Positions 16,573 through 29,148 of a stretch of 64,000 nucleotides of DNA are shown here, one piece after another. The stretch comes from Talinum fruticosum. Lineage: Eukaryota; Streptophyta; Magnoliopsida; Caryophyllales; Talinaceae. Made by a program: the position numbers and the translations under genes. Position 1 is the first letter of the stretch. Every line of letters starts with the position of its first letter. The stretch covers positions 1,923,501 through 1,987,500 of the forward strand of contig JAITYX010000004.1 of assembly GCA_021018815.1 (NCBI GenBank), given 5' to 3'. The notes under the pieces are model-generated. The model was not told where the DNA came from, did no database searches, and saw only the letters and a list, made by a program, of their open reading frames with translations.

Positions 16573-16793
16573 TGAAATTACATGAAAAACGGTATTTATT
16601 TATATTCATTTATGTTCATTTATGTTCTTTCATGTTTGTTTATGTTCTTTCGTTTCTTATTTTAACAACTTATTTATGTTCGTTTATGTTAGTTTCTGCT
16701 CTTTTATATTTGTTTCTACTTTTTATGTTCATTTATGTTCGTTTCTATTTATGTTTATGTTTATGTGCGTTCAGTATGTAAGTTCGAACAGAC
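16573..16793 (+). repeat. TTATGTTCGT-type low-complexity element, copy 1
   Basis: Short units related to TTTATGTTCGTT and TTTATGTTCATT are repeated with drift, then end in GTAAGTTCGAACAGA. Reverse-orientation relatives lie at 38185-38395 and 40613-40712. In those the ends are clearer: GTTCGAACTTACAT at one side and CATGTAAAGTCGAAC at the other, giving loosely inverted termini. No coding capacity is evident. Confidence 0.6.
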
Positions 16794-16804
16794 TCTCAAT
16801 TACC

Positions 16805-16990
16805 ATAAAAAAATATTTTTACAGCTTCCTTACAATTGCTTATAACTCTTTACAACTTTTTATAACTAACTTTGCAATTATCTTACAATTCCTTAGTCTT
16901 TCCAACTTCTTACAGCTTGTTTATAACTCCTTACAATTCCTTACAACTTTATTTACAGACTCCTTACAACCTTATATCTCCTTATAAGTA
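16805..16990 (+). repeat. TTACAACTTCTTATAAC-type element, copy 1
   Basis: Repeated units close to CTTACAACTT and CTTATAACT begin 12 bp after the previous low-complexity element. Reverse-orientation relatives occur at 41715-41865 and 43183-43380, where both end with GTTAAAA(T/C)TAAAT followed by AGGACCT. The shared end argues for a dispersed element and not local slippage. Confidence 0.6.
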
Positions 16991-17160
16991 AATGGAACAG
17001 ATTACGTATCTACTTCTTTTATTTTAGAACAATATTAGCCAATGCTTTCAATTGTAGATACCAAACTAAAGTATTTTACAGCTTGTACAATGAAAATAAG
17101 GTTGCAAATAAACTAATTAATCTAGTATCCGAGTAAAGCATTTGATACAAGTAATTAGTA

Positions 17161-17429
17161 CCCTCTCTTTCAAAATAGTTTCCGCTTTAAGGTTATGAGA
17201 AAATACTAAGCAAACACAAAATTCATGACAAGATTTATTTAAAAGATCAAGTTGTCTCAAGATTTCATTGAAAATAAAGAAAATCAATCAAAAAAGTAGA
17301 GAAAAAAGCAATTAATAAAAACAAAACTGGTAAACTAGTCATTAATAGGTCATTGGAATTGTAAAGTGACAGATATTGTAAAACGAAAAAATTAGTTAAA
17401 GGGACATATATTTTGAAATGGAGGAAGTA
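17161..17429 (+). mobile_element. Stowaway-like MITE, copy 1
   Basis: It begins CCCTCTCTTTCAAAATA and ends TATTTTGAAATGGAGGAAG, an imperfect inverted pair close to the Stowaway (Tc1/mariner) terminus CTCCCTCCGTTTCAAAATA. It is flanked by TA on both sides, the expected target site. The interior carries the family landmarks TTAAGGTTATGAG, TTTCATTGAAAAT and TCATTGGAATTGTAAAGTGACA. It is non-coding. Confidence 0.82.
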
Positions 17430-17517
17430 GTATATTCCAAACAAATTTTAGGGATATGGTTGCCCTACATTTAAATGTACATTTTTTTATAAAACATTTC
17501 TACATTTAATTTAAATC

Positions 17518-17783
17518 TCCGTTTCATAATAACTCTCATTTTTTGGGGTTATGAAAGATTATCGAGGAAATATAAAATTCATTATAAAATTTATGTTAAA
17601 AGACTAAATTGTCATAAAGTTTCATTGAATATGAGAAAAATCAATTAAAAAAGAAATGGAAAAACAATGAAATAATGATAAATTAATAAAATAGTCGCTA
17701 ATATGTCGTTACGATTATAAAGTAATATTTATAATAAAATAAAAAAATTAATTAAAGAAAATATTATAAAATAAAGAGAGTAC
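17518..17783 (+). mobile_element. Stowaway-like MITE, copy 2 (degenerate)
   Basis: It has the same interior order as copy 1: GGGGTTATGA, AAAATTCAT, TTTCATTGAATATGAGAAAAATC, CGTTACGATTATAAAGT. The ends are weaker (CCGTTTCATAATA and TAAAATAAAGAGAGTA). It sits less than 100 bp from copy 1 in the same orientation but is clearly more diverged, so this is not a recent tandem duplication. Confidence 0.7.
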
Positions 17784-18547
17784 TTTCATCACATGTATAA
17801 TTGAAAAAATTAATTATTAATATGTCAGTACGAAGAGGTATTTAAGGAGTTATTTTTGATTAAGTTCACATGACATGAATTGTCGAGAAAGAGAAAGCAA
17901 CCTCAAAGCCGCCAAGTTTCAACTAAGGGAAGGCCGACTTATTTGTTTGGGGAGGGAATGAAAACATGCTTCTTTGCCAAAAGTTTATTAATTTTTTAAA
18001 GTAAATCTACCGATTTTATTAAAAACCACCAATCATCATTTATAATAAAAATTGTATACAAATGATTGTAAATATATTACATAAACATGAAATTTAACTT
18101 TTAAATAATTAATACGAATGTTATTAATATTCGGTTTCGAAACTATGACAATTTTGCTAGCATTTTCTCTACTTATGGAGGATCTCATAAACTGTGCTAT
18201 AATAATTTAGAAGTAGACTTTTATCTAGTATTTTCAACCACGCCAATTCACTATTATTTTATAAAAAGAGAAACTAATATTGTTATCAAAGGTAAAGTAA
18301 CTCTTATGGATGACGAGACACACTTTATTTATAGATAAACACTAATATTTAGTTAACTACTAATATAGATTTCAATAGATATGGAGTTTACCATCAATAA
18401 AAACATCGACATGATTCTTCGAATAAGAAGAAGGGTGAAGGTTAGAGTTTTTTTCCTTTTTTGAGAGGGGGATATATATCTACCTGTCTAAAAATATAAA
18501 AAAAATAATAGTAAGTCTTGTGTGAGACCATATCACTTAAAAGTTAT
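17784..18547. other. A/T-rich spacer
   Basis: I see no gene or named element between the second Stowaway-like copy and the CACTA-like element. Confidence 0.5.
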
Positions 18548-20127
18548 CACTATTACAGGAACCACTTTTAATTACGGTTAAAAATGACCTTTAATTACGG
18601 TTATCCGGCGTCGTCTATGTGGCCGTCGTTGTATCCGACATCTTTGACGATGTTTCAAAACCATAGTAAAATAAGACCTATGACGACGGTTCTATCTATA
18701 AAACCGTCATCATAGGTTAATCTACGATGACGATTCGGATGAAGAACCGTCGTCATAGTTATAACTATTTAAAAAACAGAACTCCTTCAAATATGAAATT
18801 TTGAGATTTAAAGGGGCTTTGGAATTTTGTGATCTAAAACCTAAAAATTAAGGAAGAGAGCAAAGAAAAACGAATGAAGAAATACAAGTCAGCTCTAAAG
18901 GAGCAAAGGAATACCAAACAAAAAACATCCATAATACAAAAATACAAATCTAAAAACATCCATAATCCATAATACAAAAATGTCCTCCTCTCCTTTCCTC
19001 TTCTTCATCCTTTTGTCAAACCAAGAAAACCAAATTCAATTTAATTGGTACACTATTTTCGTGCAGTCTCCGAAAAAACTCACGTAAGAAGGAAATCAAA
19101 TAATTATTTTTACGTTGTCTAAGATTTTGACTCCAATTCAACCGCCTGTAACCGCTGCTCCAATTGTTTCTCTCTCTCCTCAATTCGCTTCTCTTGCTCC
19201 TCCAACGCTTTAACATTTTTTAAAATTGTAATTCGGGACTTGCAAAATCGAAACCCTAGCCTTCACTTTCGTTGGGACCTTTAGATTTAACCGAAACCTT
19301 CATAGATCAATTTCTCTTTCTCCCTCTATTTCCCTCACTTTCGATTCAACCGAAACCCTAGCCTTCGCCCTCGTTGGGACCTGCAAAATCATGTTGAAAA
19401 GCGAGAAATTAAATGAAATTGCAACCAAATGAATACCGATAGAAATCTAGATTCAACCGAAAGAGTAGCAATTCACCTCTAAATTCTTAATGATTGAACT
19501 CATAGTTTCCTTTCCAAAAGCGTAACCCATAAATCCTAGCCTTCGCACATGAGAGATGTGAGAAAATTTGCGAGAGAAGAGAGGTAGAAAGGAGAGAAAG
19601 GAAGAGAGTTAGAGAGACGGAAGATAGGGAGAAAGGCGTATCGGTCGACAAGGCTCCGGCTATCTAGCGGGCGGCAAAGGGGAGAGAGCGGAAAGGCGAT
19701 GAAGGCAGTAGCAAGGACGGGGAGAGAGAGGAGAGAGGGAGCAGAAGTGGGGAGGTTCCTTTGAGGAGAGAGAATGAAAACAACGAGAAGAAGAAAGGAA
19801 GGGCCTTTTGAGGGGAGACGAGGGTTCAATGAAAAGAGTTAAAAGTCCGACAGACTTTTAACTATAGTTCTTTTCAAAGAACCGTAGCTAAAAGTCAAAC
19901 TTTTAACTAAGGTTCAATGAAAAGAACCGTAGACTTCTAACTACAGTTCGTTGAAAGAATCGTAGTTAAAAGTGAACATATGACAACGGTTAATTAAAAC
20001 AACCGTCGTCATATGTAGTAAACAATGTCACTTATTTACAAAAATGTCACCGATCCATTTTTCATGACGGTTTGTCCTTTTAACAGTCGTTAAAGACCCG
20101 TCGTAAAAAGTAGTTTTTGTAATAATG
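18548..20127. mobile_element. CACTA-like non-autonomous element
   Basis: The left end is CACTATTACAGGAACCACTT. The right end, read on the minus strand, is CATTATTACAAAAACTACTT; these are inverted termini starting CAC/CAT as in CACTA (En/Spm) elements. Subterminal regions at both ends are full of short repeats such as CCGTCGTCATA, GACGACGGTT and GAACCGTAG, in both orientations. Flanking triplets are TAT and TAC, a near match to a 3-bp target duplication. The interior holds only a short minus-strand coiled-coil-like frame near 19119-19225 (Glu/Lys/Gln-rich, ALEEQEKRIEEREKQLEQRL) that stops at once. No transposase domain is seen. Confidence 0.68.
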
Positions 20128-20930
20128 TACTCGTGAGACGTAAACTTTTATAGTGACTTTAAATACATAGAGGGTGACTAATAATTCATTTAAGGATAAC
20201 TCTAATAAAAGTCACCCTTTGGTAAATTATTAATCACTCCCGAATTAAAAAGTCACTATATTATAAGTTATTAGTCATATTAAAACGTTCAAAAAATTAT
20301 CTCGTCTAACAATAATTCTTATGTGAGACAGTCTTACATAAAAATTTGTGAAGAAATAAAAGCAGTAAAAGGCCCACGGTATTAAGGAGGACAATATAAA
20401 TCAACTTTGGAATGAAATCTGAATTCTGTCACTATAATAGACATATATGATTAATAAATGTGTAGTCGGTTGGCAAAGATGGAGGGAAAAAGAAAGAAAG
20501 TTGTTCAACATTTATTCTTAAAATGTTGAAAATAATTAAGTTGATGGCTCTTTTTTACCAAACCACTAATAACTCACAGTGACACCACTTTACAATTTCT
20601 TACGAAACATTCCAAAAATGGTGAAAGATATTCACCATAATAAATAGTATTGAATCATATTAAATGGTTAATAAAACATCATTAAATATTTTTAAGTAAT
20701 ATTAACTGATATTAGATACGGTTCTCAATAAACCCTTTGTAATAAACTACATTGAATATACTGATAATAAATATTTATAACAGATCGATAAGAATAAATA
20801 ATTTAATACTCATACTTAAGTAAAAACATGACATAAGTAAAAAAATTAGCGTATAGAATGTCAATTTTAGGGTATAAAATTAGGGAAAGATTTCAGTCCA
20901 AAACCAGGCAGTTGTTGGTATCTCAAGAAA
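20128..20930. other. A/T-rich spacer
   Basis: I see no recognisable gene. There are scattered poly-A/T runs only. Confidence 0.5.
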
Positions 20931-20934
20931 TTGG

Positions 20935-21650
20935 TCAAAGCCCCGAGACCAAGTGGAGGTTGCTGGGCAAAATATCAAGATAAAAACACAAGTAGTGAGC
21001 TAGTATAAAGCTAATTGAGGATATAAATATCTACTGAATCAACTAGAGAAAGTCCCATGAGCAAAGGTTATTTGGAATTCAGGTAATTAACCGAAACACT
21101 TCTTTATATTGTGGCTTGTGATTATGGGAAGATTACAAGTCCTGCAGAGGATAGGGCAATATGTGGAAAATATGGATGTAAATTGTCCTATATGCTCAAG
21201 CCAGTCTGAGACAATAGAACACATCCTCTTTGAGTATGCATATACAATAGAGGTCAGACAATATATAACTGAGTGGTTGTAGATCAATTACAGAGGACAA
21301 ACATATAGACAATTTCTGGAATAGCTCATGCACCTGAACAAATCTAGACAGATTGTAATTTTCACCAGAGCAACAGATGCAACCATGATTTATGAAATTT
21401 GGAGAAGTAGAAATGAAAAGGTTTTCAATCTGAAAAATCCAGACACAGGCAGAACACTCATTATGATCAAAGAGACCATGAATATGAGATTACAATTTCT
21501 CAGTGATAGGTATCAAGATTGCAAAGTATGGTTATCTTGAATTACCTAGCAAATCACAGTGTCTAATTTGTAAACTTTAACCTTGAATTTTTACAGGACT
21601 CCATGTTTTGGTAATAAAATCGCTTTAATTCTTCTTAAAAAAAAAGTCAA
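20935..21650 (+). pseudogene. LINE 3' remnant with A-rich tail
   Basis: Interrupted frames follow the end of a plant LINE polyprotein. WNSGN.PKHFFILW near 21070 and LQRIGQYV lead into NCPICSSQSETIEHILFEYA near 21180-21240, the zf-RVT domain with its Cys/His pattern. MIYEIWRSRNEKVF follows near 21378-21425. The copy ends in GGTAATAAAATCGCTTTAATT and a run of A near 21640. It has several stops and lacks the reverse transcriptase, so it is 5'-truncated and dead. Confidence 0.78.
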
Positions 21651-22722
21651 TTTTGTATGTCCATAATTTTATATAGCATGAAAAAATATTATAATGTTTT
21701 TAAAACTTTAGCCACCTGCAAATAACTGTTAGATGCACCTTTTGCATATCACTTTAATATTTTTTTGGGTACGAAATTCTTGTCTTAATGACAAAAGACA
21801 TCATTGCCACTAATTGCATTTATCTGAGCTGTAAACACATAGAATTATTCTGCGTTGTGCTAATTGCTAGGTGCTATGTGGTGCACCTATAGACCAATAT
21901 CCCATGATTAAAGGTTGGTCTTCAAGAAGAAAGAAAAAAAATCAACTAGCTTAGATTTGGACAAAATATGTGTATATAATATTTGGTTTATTTATTCCAC
22001 TTTTCATTGTAGCTTAGCTTCTATTGTGATCTTTATTCTTCCTAACACAAAGGGTCATATTATGTTTATCTAACCTTTTTAGGAGTATCGAGTGAATCTT
22101 TACAAGTCAAAAGGAAGGGAACTCCTTATAATCAAACCTGGGAGGATAGATTGGCAAGGCGAAGAACTAAATTGACTCAGTCAATATTAGTTAACTCAAC
22201 CGGTAAATCCAACCTATGTTAATCTTTGCTCCTTTTCTTTACTCCCAAAAAAAAAAAAAAAAAACAGATTACAATAAGATACTCATAATATTAGGGCAAT
22301 ATGCCTTATGTTGGTCTATATATATTTCCTCCCAACACACTCACACTCCCAAATTTGTGTTTTAAGGTGCATGTCATACACCCATAGATGTTCAATACTA
22401 TCATCATATCTTAATATGGAGAGGGTCCCCTCCACATTCATGTTTGATCATACATGCCCATCTCCTATTTATTTTACAGGAGAAAAATCTCCAAGCAATT
22501 TCACAAAGTTAGGAAATCTTTCAAAGTTATTTTCCAAAAATAAATAAAAATAAAAAGGAAAGCTTTCAAATTATTCTACCAAAACCTAAGTAATTTATCC
22601 ACTTAAATAATTTGTTTTTCTCCTAAGAATAATCAACTTTCATTTTAGAATGTCTCTATAATAATATAATCAACTCATCTAACCATCTCTATTTTTAAAA
22701 TTATTTTGTGTCATTGTAAATT

Positions 22723-22806
22723 ATTATTATTATTGTTGTTGTTGTTGTTATTGTTGTTGTTCTTAGTAGTAGTAGTAGTAGTCGTAGTAGTAGTAGTAGT
22801 AGTAGT
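22723..22806 (+). repeat. Compound trinucleotide repeat
   Basis: ATT repeats pass into GTT repeats and then into AGT repeats with one C interruption. This is an ordinary compound microsatellite in intergenic DNA. Confidence 0.92.
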
Positions 22807-25800
22807 ATGTTCATCATTATCATTTGATTCGATCAAAGTTGAAGCTCGTTATCAAATTTGCTGATAATTGAGTCTTATATTTATTTAATTTTTAATTTAC
22901 TATCTCGTAACTTTTTTAATGATTAATAATTTTATTTGTAATTTTAGTAAACCTATTTTCAAACTATAATATTCTATCAAACAATATGGCAAAAATTATA
23001 TACAAAAATAAAATCAAAATAAATACTAATAATTATTATAATTATAATAATAGTACAAATAGCATCCCAACCTAATAACAACAATAATAGAGCAAAATTT
23101 TTAATATTAGGTTAATTTTTTTTAATAATTATAAACTGATTCGTACATGATAGAGAATTGATTCCCTCTATTTGAAGGGATTTGGATTCCCTTTTTTAAG
23201 GTAAATTTGAAAGCTCTAAATTTCAAATTACACCTTCAAAATACCCCTAACCGAGATAATTGAAAAAGAAATCTAAAATTAGATAATTCAAATTATATTC
23301 TAATTTTTCCCAAATAAACAGGGCCTAAATGGTTTTACCTGACCATTTTATTGAGTGCCACTACATTTTACCTTGACATTATTAGTTTACCTTGACACAT
23401 TAGTCCCTAAGTTAAATATGAATTCAAGGTTAATTAATTATAGTTTCTATGACTAAGATCTGACTTTGGTATGGTATAAATATCTTCGAAAACATGTGTA
23501 AGCAATTATTTTAGCACTAATGATCAAAATTATAACACTATATTCGAATATAAAATAAAGGAATCTAATTTTGAACAAATATTACATTTCTAACTCTAAT
23601 CGACTCGATCTCCTCCTTTTAAATTTTTTTATGTAAATAATATAAACTTTAGAACTATTAATAATATCAAAAAATTCCTATTAGAAGACAAGCAGTATGA
23701 ATTTTAACGTCATTTAATATCAGCAAAACACTATCGAGTTGAGAGGATTATGATTTGAAAAAGTTATGATGTGACGAATGAAGTCGTTTATATGAACGAC
23801 AAGTTACTTAATTTGTTTAAAATTCAGTTAAGTTTAACATAAATAAATTGAAAAAAGAGTACGTAGATTAATACATCTCCAACAAATATTCCTCAATAAA
23901 TTTCTGCATATTTCAAAGGCAAAAGGAAGAGAAAAAATACGGTAGAATTGGGGTTACATTTCGATCTAAGTGCCCAAGGAGAGACAAATTAATGGTGAAA
24001 ATTGGGTCTCCTCACCACACCCCTGAGAAAAGTTTTCTTCATGCATTTTAATTAAAAAGGTCACGTACAATGGGTCATAAACAGAGAATGGACCCAAAGG
24101 GGCAAAAATTAAAAGAAAAAAAAAGTAGACATCTTGTGATTGCTTGAGTCTCTTCATGCCCTCGTTGATTCCCACAAAATTTATAATCAATGGTTGAAGA
24201 ATCCCCAAAAGTGGCAGACAACATCAAATGTTCCCCACAAAACCATTTTTTAAAATATTTTTTTAATGTTCGTACTAATTACTGTTCTTTGCATGTCAGC
24301 AAGATTGTTTTATGTTTCATCTTCATTACTTTTGAATTATTGCATTTTTTACAATTTTTATCACATCATGCAATCTTCTGAAACTTTTTTGGTGTGTGTG
24401 TGTAATTTCTCTTCATAAAAAAATATTGGGTAATTTTTAATATATAGAAATAGTTGATACTCACCTAAAATTTATCAAGAAAAAGTCGTGTTACTCATAG
24501 GCATTTGGATTTTGAAATAATATTGTTATGGAGCAAACTTTCGATAGATTATCCTACAAGTCTCGTTATTCAAATCATATATTACGTTATTTATACTTCG
24601 TTTACTTAGTTTTTGATTCGTGAAGTTATGTTCTTTTAGGATCTTTATTTACTTGTGTTTATTTACTTTTGTAGGCAATAAATTAAATCAAGAGAATAAG
24701 GAAAAGTTTGAATTGAAAAAGAACCAAAAAGAAGAAGATAATGATGTGCACAGAGCAGGCAACTATACGGATTCGTACGGTTGTGTAAGTTGATCAAAAA
24801 CTTGCACGAGCACAGTGTACGAAAATACACGACTATACGTGCAAACTCGCACGTAAACTTATGCAATTTCGTACGATCGTGCAATGACCGTGTTTCTTTT
24901 CTACTTGATTTTTACAGACTGTAAAAAGCTAATTTTGGGGCTGATTTTGAGAGGTCGGTTTGTAGGGATTTGAGGAGTAATATTAGGGCTCTTGCTTAAT
25001 CAAAGTAAAATTCCATTAGGGAAGATTAGTATATATGATTTGTACAAGATTAAAGCCTTCAACTTTACTTCAAGCATGGTTTTTTCCTCTTTCTCTCCCC
25101 TCTTCAAGTTTGATTGTTCAATTGAATATAAAGATTTAGTTTTTTATTAGTTTAGATGTTAATTATAGTTAGATTAATTATTTATTTTTATATTTGAGTT
25201 TATTAAATAGTTTATATTCTTGTTCAAGTTGGTTTGTGTTAGTTTGTTCTTTAGTTTGGTTATCATATTTATCTTATATTAATGTGGATTAGTTGTTAAA
25301 GTTGGTTGCTTTAGTTTTGATTAGCCTCTCTAATAGTTAATTGATCTCATTTAGGCCTTAACCCACGTAGTTTATGCTTGTTATTTGGGATTATTTCTCA
25401 TGCCCATCACATGCTTGATAAATGTCTAAAGGGTTTTTCATATTGATTTTTAGGCGATTGGTTTATTAATAAAAGGTGGAGCCAATTTGCTAGCGTGAGT
25501 ATGGAAAATAATCGAGATTTTAGAGTGAAAATATCCTGAATCCTAGCTAGATCTCGACTACTATTCTTGTAGTCTAATTGGATTAGTCCCATGAAAATAG
25601 GTGGTTGGTACAATTAGATTAACTCATGACCCTATAAAATATGACTTGAGTAGGGTTGATGGTGCAACTAATCATTCCTAAATACGACTTAAGTAGATCT
25701 AAGCATGTCTTAATTAATTAGTTTATTAAGTGGTGAAATCACAACTCGAATATTACTTTTATTGTTTTCTCGGCATTAGTTTAGTTATCATATCTCTTAC

Positions 25801-26377
25801 CTCTTTTGATTTGCCTAGCATGAACGTTTAAGATGGTTTTTATACTTGAAACATCATTATCCGTGGAATTGACATGTGCTTGCCTAGCTAGCTGTAATTA
25901 TGTCGTGCACTTGCGGTTATATATTTAATACTTAATTTTTCCTAACACATGTACAAAATTATATATCCGAAACTATGCATCCGGTTGAAATCTTGTACGA
26001 ATACCAACATGTTAAAGTTCGTTAAAATTTGACGATTTACATTTGCAGTTATATAATAAGTGTCTGTTTAAAATGGCTATTATAAAATCAGTTGTTATAA
26101 TTGGAAAAAACTGAAATGAAATGATTAGCTATTATAGATGTCATAACCGTAATGAACTCGAAATGGTTAATTGTTACATATGAAATAAGTTGAAATGAGA
26201 TAAAATAATTATCTATTATATCTTAAATAAGTTGAAATGAGATGAATATTGTTATAAATACTGATATAAATGACATTTCAAACATGCCCTGTAAAATTAA
26301 AAATTAATAAGACACCAAAAAAAGTCAAGCAATAGTTGTGTTTGACGATTGAGTTACCGATTCTTGTAGTATTAGTA

Positions 26378-26650
26378 CTCCTTCCATTTCAAAATACTTG
26401 TCGCTTTAGGGTTATGAGTGAGTACCAAGGAAACATTGAATTTATAACAAAATTTGTATTAAAAGCTCAAGTTGCCCCAAAATTTCATTGAAAACGTAAA
26501 AGATCAATGATAAAAGAGATATAAATAAAACAATTAATAAGGACAAAGTTAATAAACTAGTCATTAATATATCATTAAAATTGTAAAGTGACAAGTATTA
26601 TGAAACGAAAAAATAGTTAAAGTGACATGTATTTTGAAATGGAAGAATTA
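26378..26650 (+). mobile_element. Stowaway-like MITE, copy 3
   Basis: It starts CTCCTTCCATTTCAAAATACTT after TA and ends TGTATTTTGAAATGGAAGAA. Interior landmarks match copy 1 closely (TTTAGGGTTATGAG, TTTCATTGAAAACG, ATTGTAAAGTGACA). It is one of the better-preserved copies in the window. Confidence 0.85.
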
Positions 26651-28189
26651 TATAAGTAAGTCAAAATACTAATCACTCCAAAATTAATATTCGATGAGCT
26701 AGTGCTTAAATTACTATTTTAAAAGCATTTAGTATTTTAAAAAACGCTTAATTTTCATGTGAATTGTTTTAAATACTCTTTATAACTTTAATACTTTGCA
26801 ATTTTTTTATTTTTTATTTTCTTAAAACTTGCTAGATTCTCGATGCTTTTTTTTTTTAATATCTAAATCACTAATGATAAAAACTGTATAAGGCCAAATG
26901 AAACTGGCATACGAATTTTATAGTTTTTCTCCGGCCCATGCTATTGGGCCATGGGCAGCGGCCCACTATTTTTGCTTTTTTTTCCTCTTTTTTTGGGGGA
27001 TAGTTTTACAATTTTACTGTATTTTTGTTGATTTTTAATTTTAAGAAATTATGTTGGTTTTATTTTTAATGGGTCTGGGTATCTTTTTAATGAGTATAAG
27101 GATACCGTTATTATTATTATTGCAACTTTGTTACCGTTCTAGTCGATACCATATAAATGATGCACAATTTTTTAAAAATTAAATAAAAATTTAAATTAAC
27201 AAAAGAAATACAGTATTTTGGGGTCAACAATAAATTATAAAATGTCATTTTTATAAGAAATTTTAAGATGTTTATCAAGGAAGAGAGGACTAAATTACAA
27301 ATATTATTAAACCTTAGGATAGTAAATTAATATTTTTATAAAATTGTGGACTACTTTGTTAAGTGGCCATGGCCCAAATTACTAACATGTCAACTGTTAG
27401 AAAAAATACTTTTCATAATCTAATCCAATATAACGCACACTTTTTATTTACTTATTTATTTTTATCATGGCATGTATTTATAAGAAAACTCTCACCATGA
27501 AATTATTTTATTTTTCAAATAAAATTCAAAGCAGACATATTGCAAGAATTTTCCCCGTAATCAATTTTTATACTATGCTATACATGGATTCAATTAAGAT
27601 TATATGTTTACTAGAAACTCAATAAAATATTGCTATCTCCCTCTTTATATATATATATCATAAATACACACACTATTCACGGACTCGATTATATGTATAC
27701 AACTAACTCTTATATTATGGCTCATCATATAAATTCACAAAGCACAACATACATTTTTAAACCCAAGAAACTGTTTCCATTTATATATATTTTTTTAAAA
27801 AAACCAATATGTGAGTAATACTTATACCATGGACCCGGATTTATGGACTCGGTAATGTGATATAATTTATAGAAAAAAATCTAATCTTTTTTTAAAAGGG
27901 GTCATGAAAATAGAGATGATTTTAAAATATTAAAATAAAATATAATATATAATAACTTGATTTTATAGATACGAATCCATGATATAGTTTGTATCATGAC
28001 ACATACTTTTATATATTTTACCCAAAATTATCCGACTCTGAGAAAGTTTCATAAAAATTTAGAGCTCATTATTTTTTGGGTGCAAGAGTGAGGCGGTATT
28101 TAAAAGCATGTAAATATTATTTCCACAGGTATTTAATATTTTCGCCAATATTCTTTTAAAAAAGCGAAAAAAATCCTAACCCATCTTCC

Positions 28190-28315
28190 TCTTGCAGCGC
28201 CAGTCACTCACCCTGTATCCCCCTCTCTCTCTATCGCTCCATCCCTCCCTGCCTCTTCAACCTTGTTGAGTGCTGATTATTGGCTGTTGAACCTACTCTA
28301 AGGGACAGGCCCGGT
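28190..28315 (+). other. Putative non-coding first exon of the IGPS gene
   Basis: A C/T-rich, GC-elevated stretch ends CAGGCCCG followed by a GTAAAT donor. It sits about 0.8 kb upstream of the IGPS start codon, as a leader exon followed by a 5' UTR intron would. The 124-codon open frame at 28523-28897 falls inside that putative intron and looks like chance. Confidence 0.4.
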
Positions 28316-29148
28316 AAATTTATCCTCACTCCTGCTTTGTATTTTGGATTATTGTAATTCAGTTTTCAATTATGATCAATTAGCTACTGTTTCTATTTCT
28401 GTTATTCAATTAGTGTGAAAATTTTATTTAGACCTCCAACAGGAGTTTAAGAATTCTAATGTTGGGGGCAACACCAATTTTTCGATCGCGAATACAAAAG
28501 GAAACGAATTTGACAAGGGGTTTTGGGAGAGTGGGATGGAATGGGATTTATGTTGGTGGATGTATCTGCTTCTGGGCAATATGAATTTGGTTTGTTTCTT
28601 GATAGACTTAGCCTAATTACTGAAGTACTTTTGTTTTTCATGTTTGATATAGTATTCACAATTGAATTGCTCTTAGAACTATTGGCTTATTACCAATCTT
28701 TGAAGGGAAAAAAATTGCAAATGTACATGTACCTTGGGCTGAAATATGTGTCGGGTGTATTTGGTTTTGGCTTAGAGAATCCTAAGCTTGTCCTGGATTT
28801 TCGGGTGCGTGTTGTATACATTGAGATATTGAGTGTTCTCTTCTGTTGTACTGATGTTGGAAGCCCTACTAATTTTCTACATGTAGATTACTTTTAAAAT
28901 TTTTATTTACATGTAGATTACTTCTAAAATATTTACTTTATGTGTATGAAGTACCAGTAAGGTTAGATGCCTATGAAATTTCTGTGTTTCAAATTTCAGT
29001 TGTAAAGCCCCACTAGGGTGCCCCAGGAGAGATGAGGCCCCTAGTTGAGCTGCCTTATCAATATGAAGAACCTGGGGTTGGGGGTTGTTGCTTCACATTT
29101 GTTTCATATTTAAAAGTCAGTATTTGGAGATTGAGAGGCCGTTAATTG

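Larger units (their letters stand above)
21660..28180. other. Long gene-free, repeat-rich interval
   Basis: More than 6 kb without a supportable gene. It contains trinucleotide repeats near 22723-22806. CCCAAATAAACAGGGCC then TAA, near 23308-23327, could be one end of a Harbinger/Tourist-type element. A CG-rich palindrome cluster lies at 24755-24895. A region around 24900-25900 with leader-like TC-rich sequence may be LTR debris. One Stowaway-like MITE lies at 26378-26650. The open frames here are short, with no family motif. Confidence 0.55.

Noticed and set aside
16518..16987. Hydrophobic open frames resembling a membrane protein
   Set aside because: Phe/Leu/Tyr/Val richness arises directly from TTATGTT and TTACAACTT repeat units.
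19536..19829. 97-codon minus-strand frame in the CACTA-like element
   Set aside because: It is a Ser/Leu/Pro-rich product of GA-rich repeat DNA with no transposase motif.
28523..28897. 124-codon plus-strand open frame
   Set aside because: It has no family motif, lies in the probable IGPS leader intron and has A/T-driven Leu/Phe/Tyr composition.
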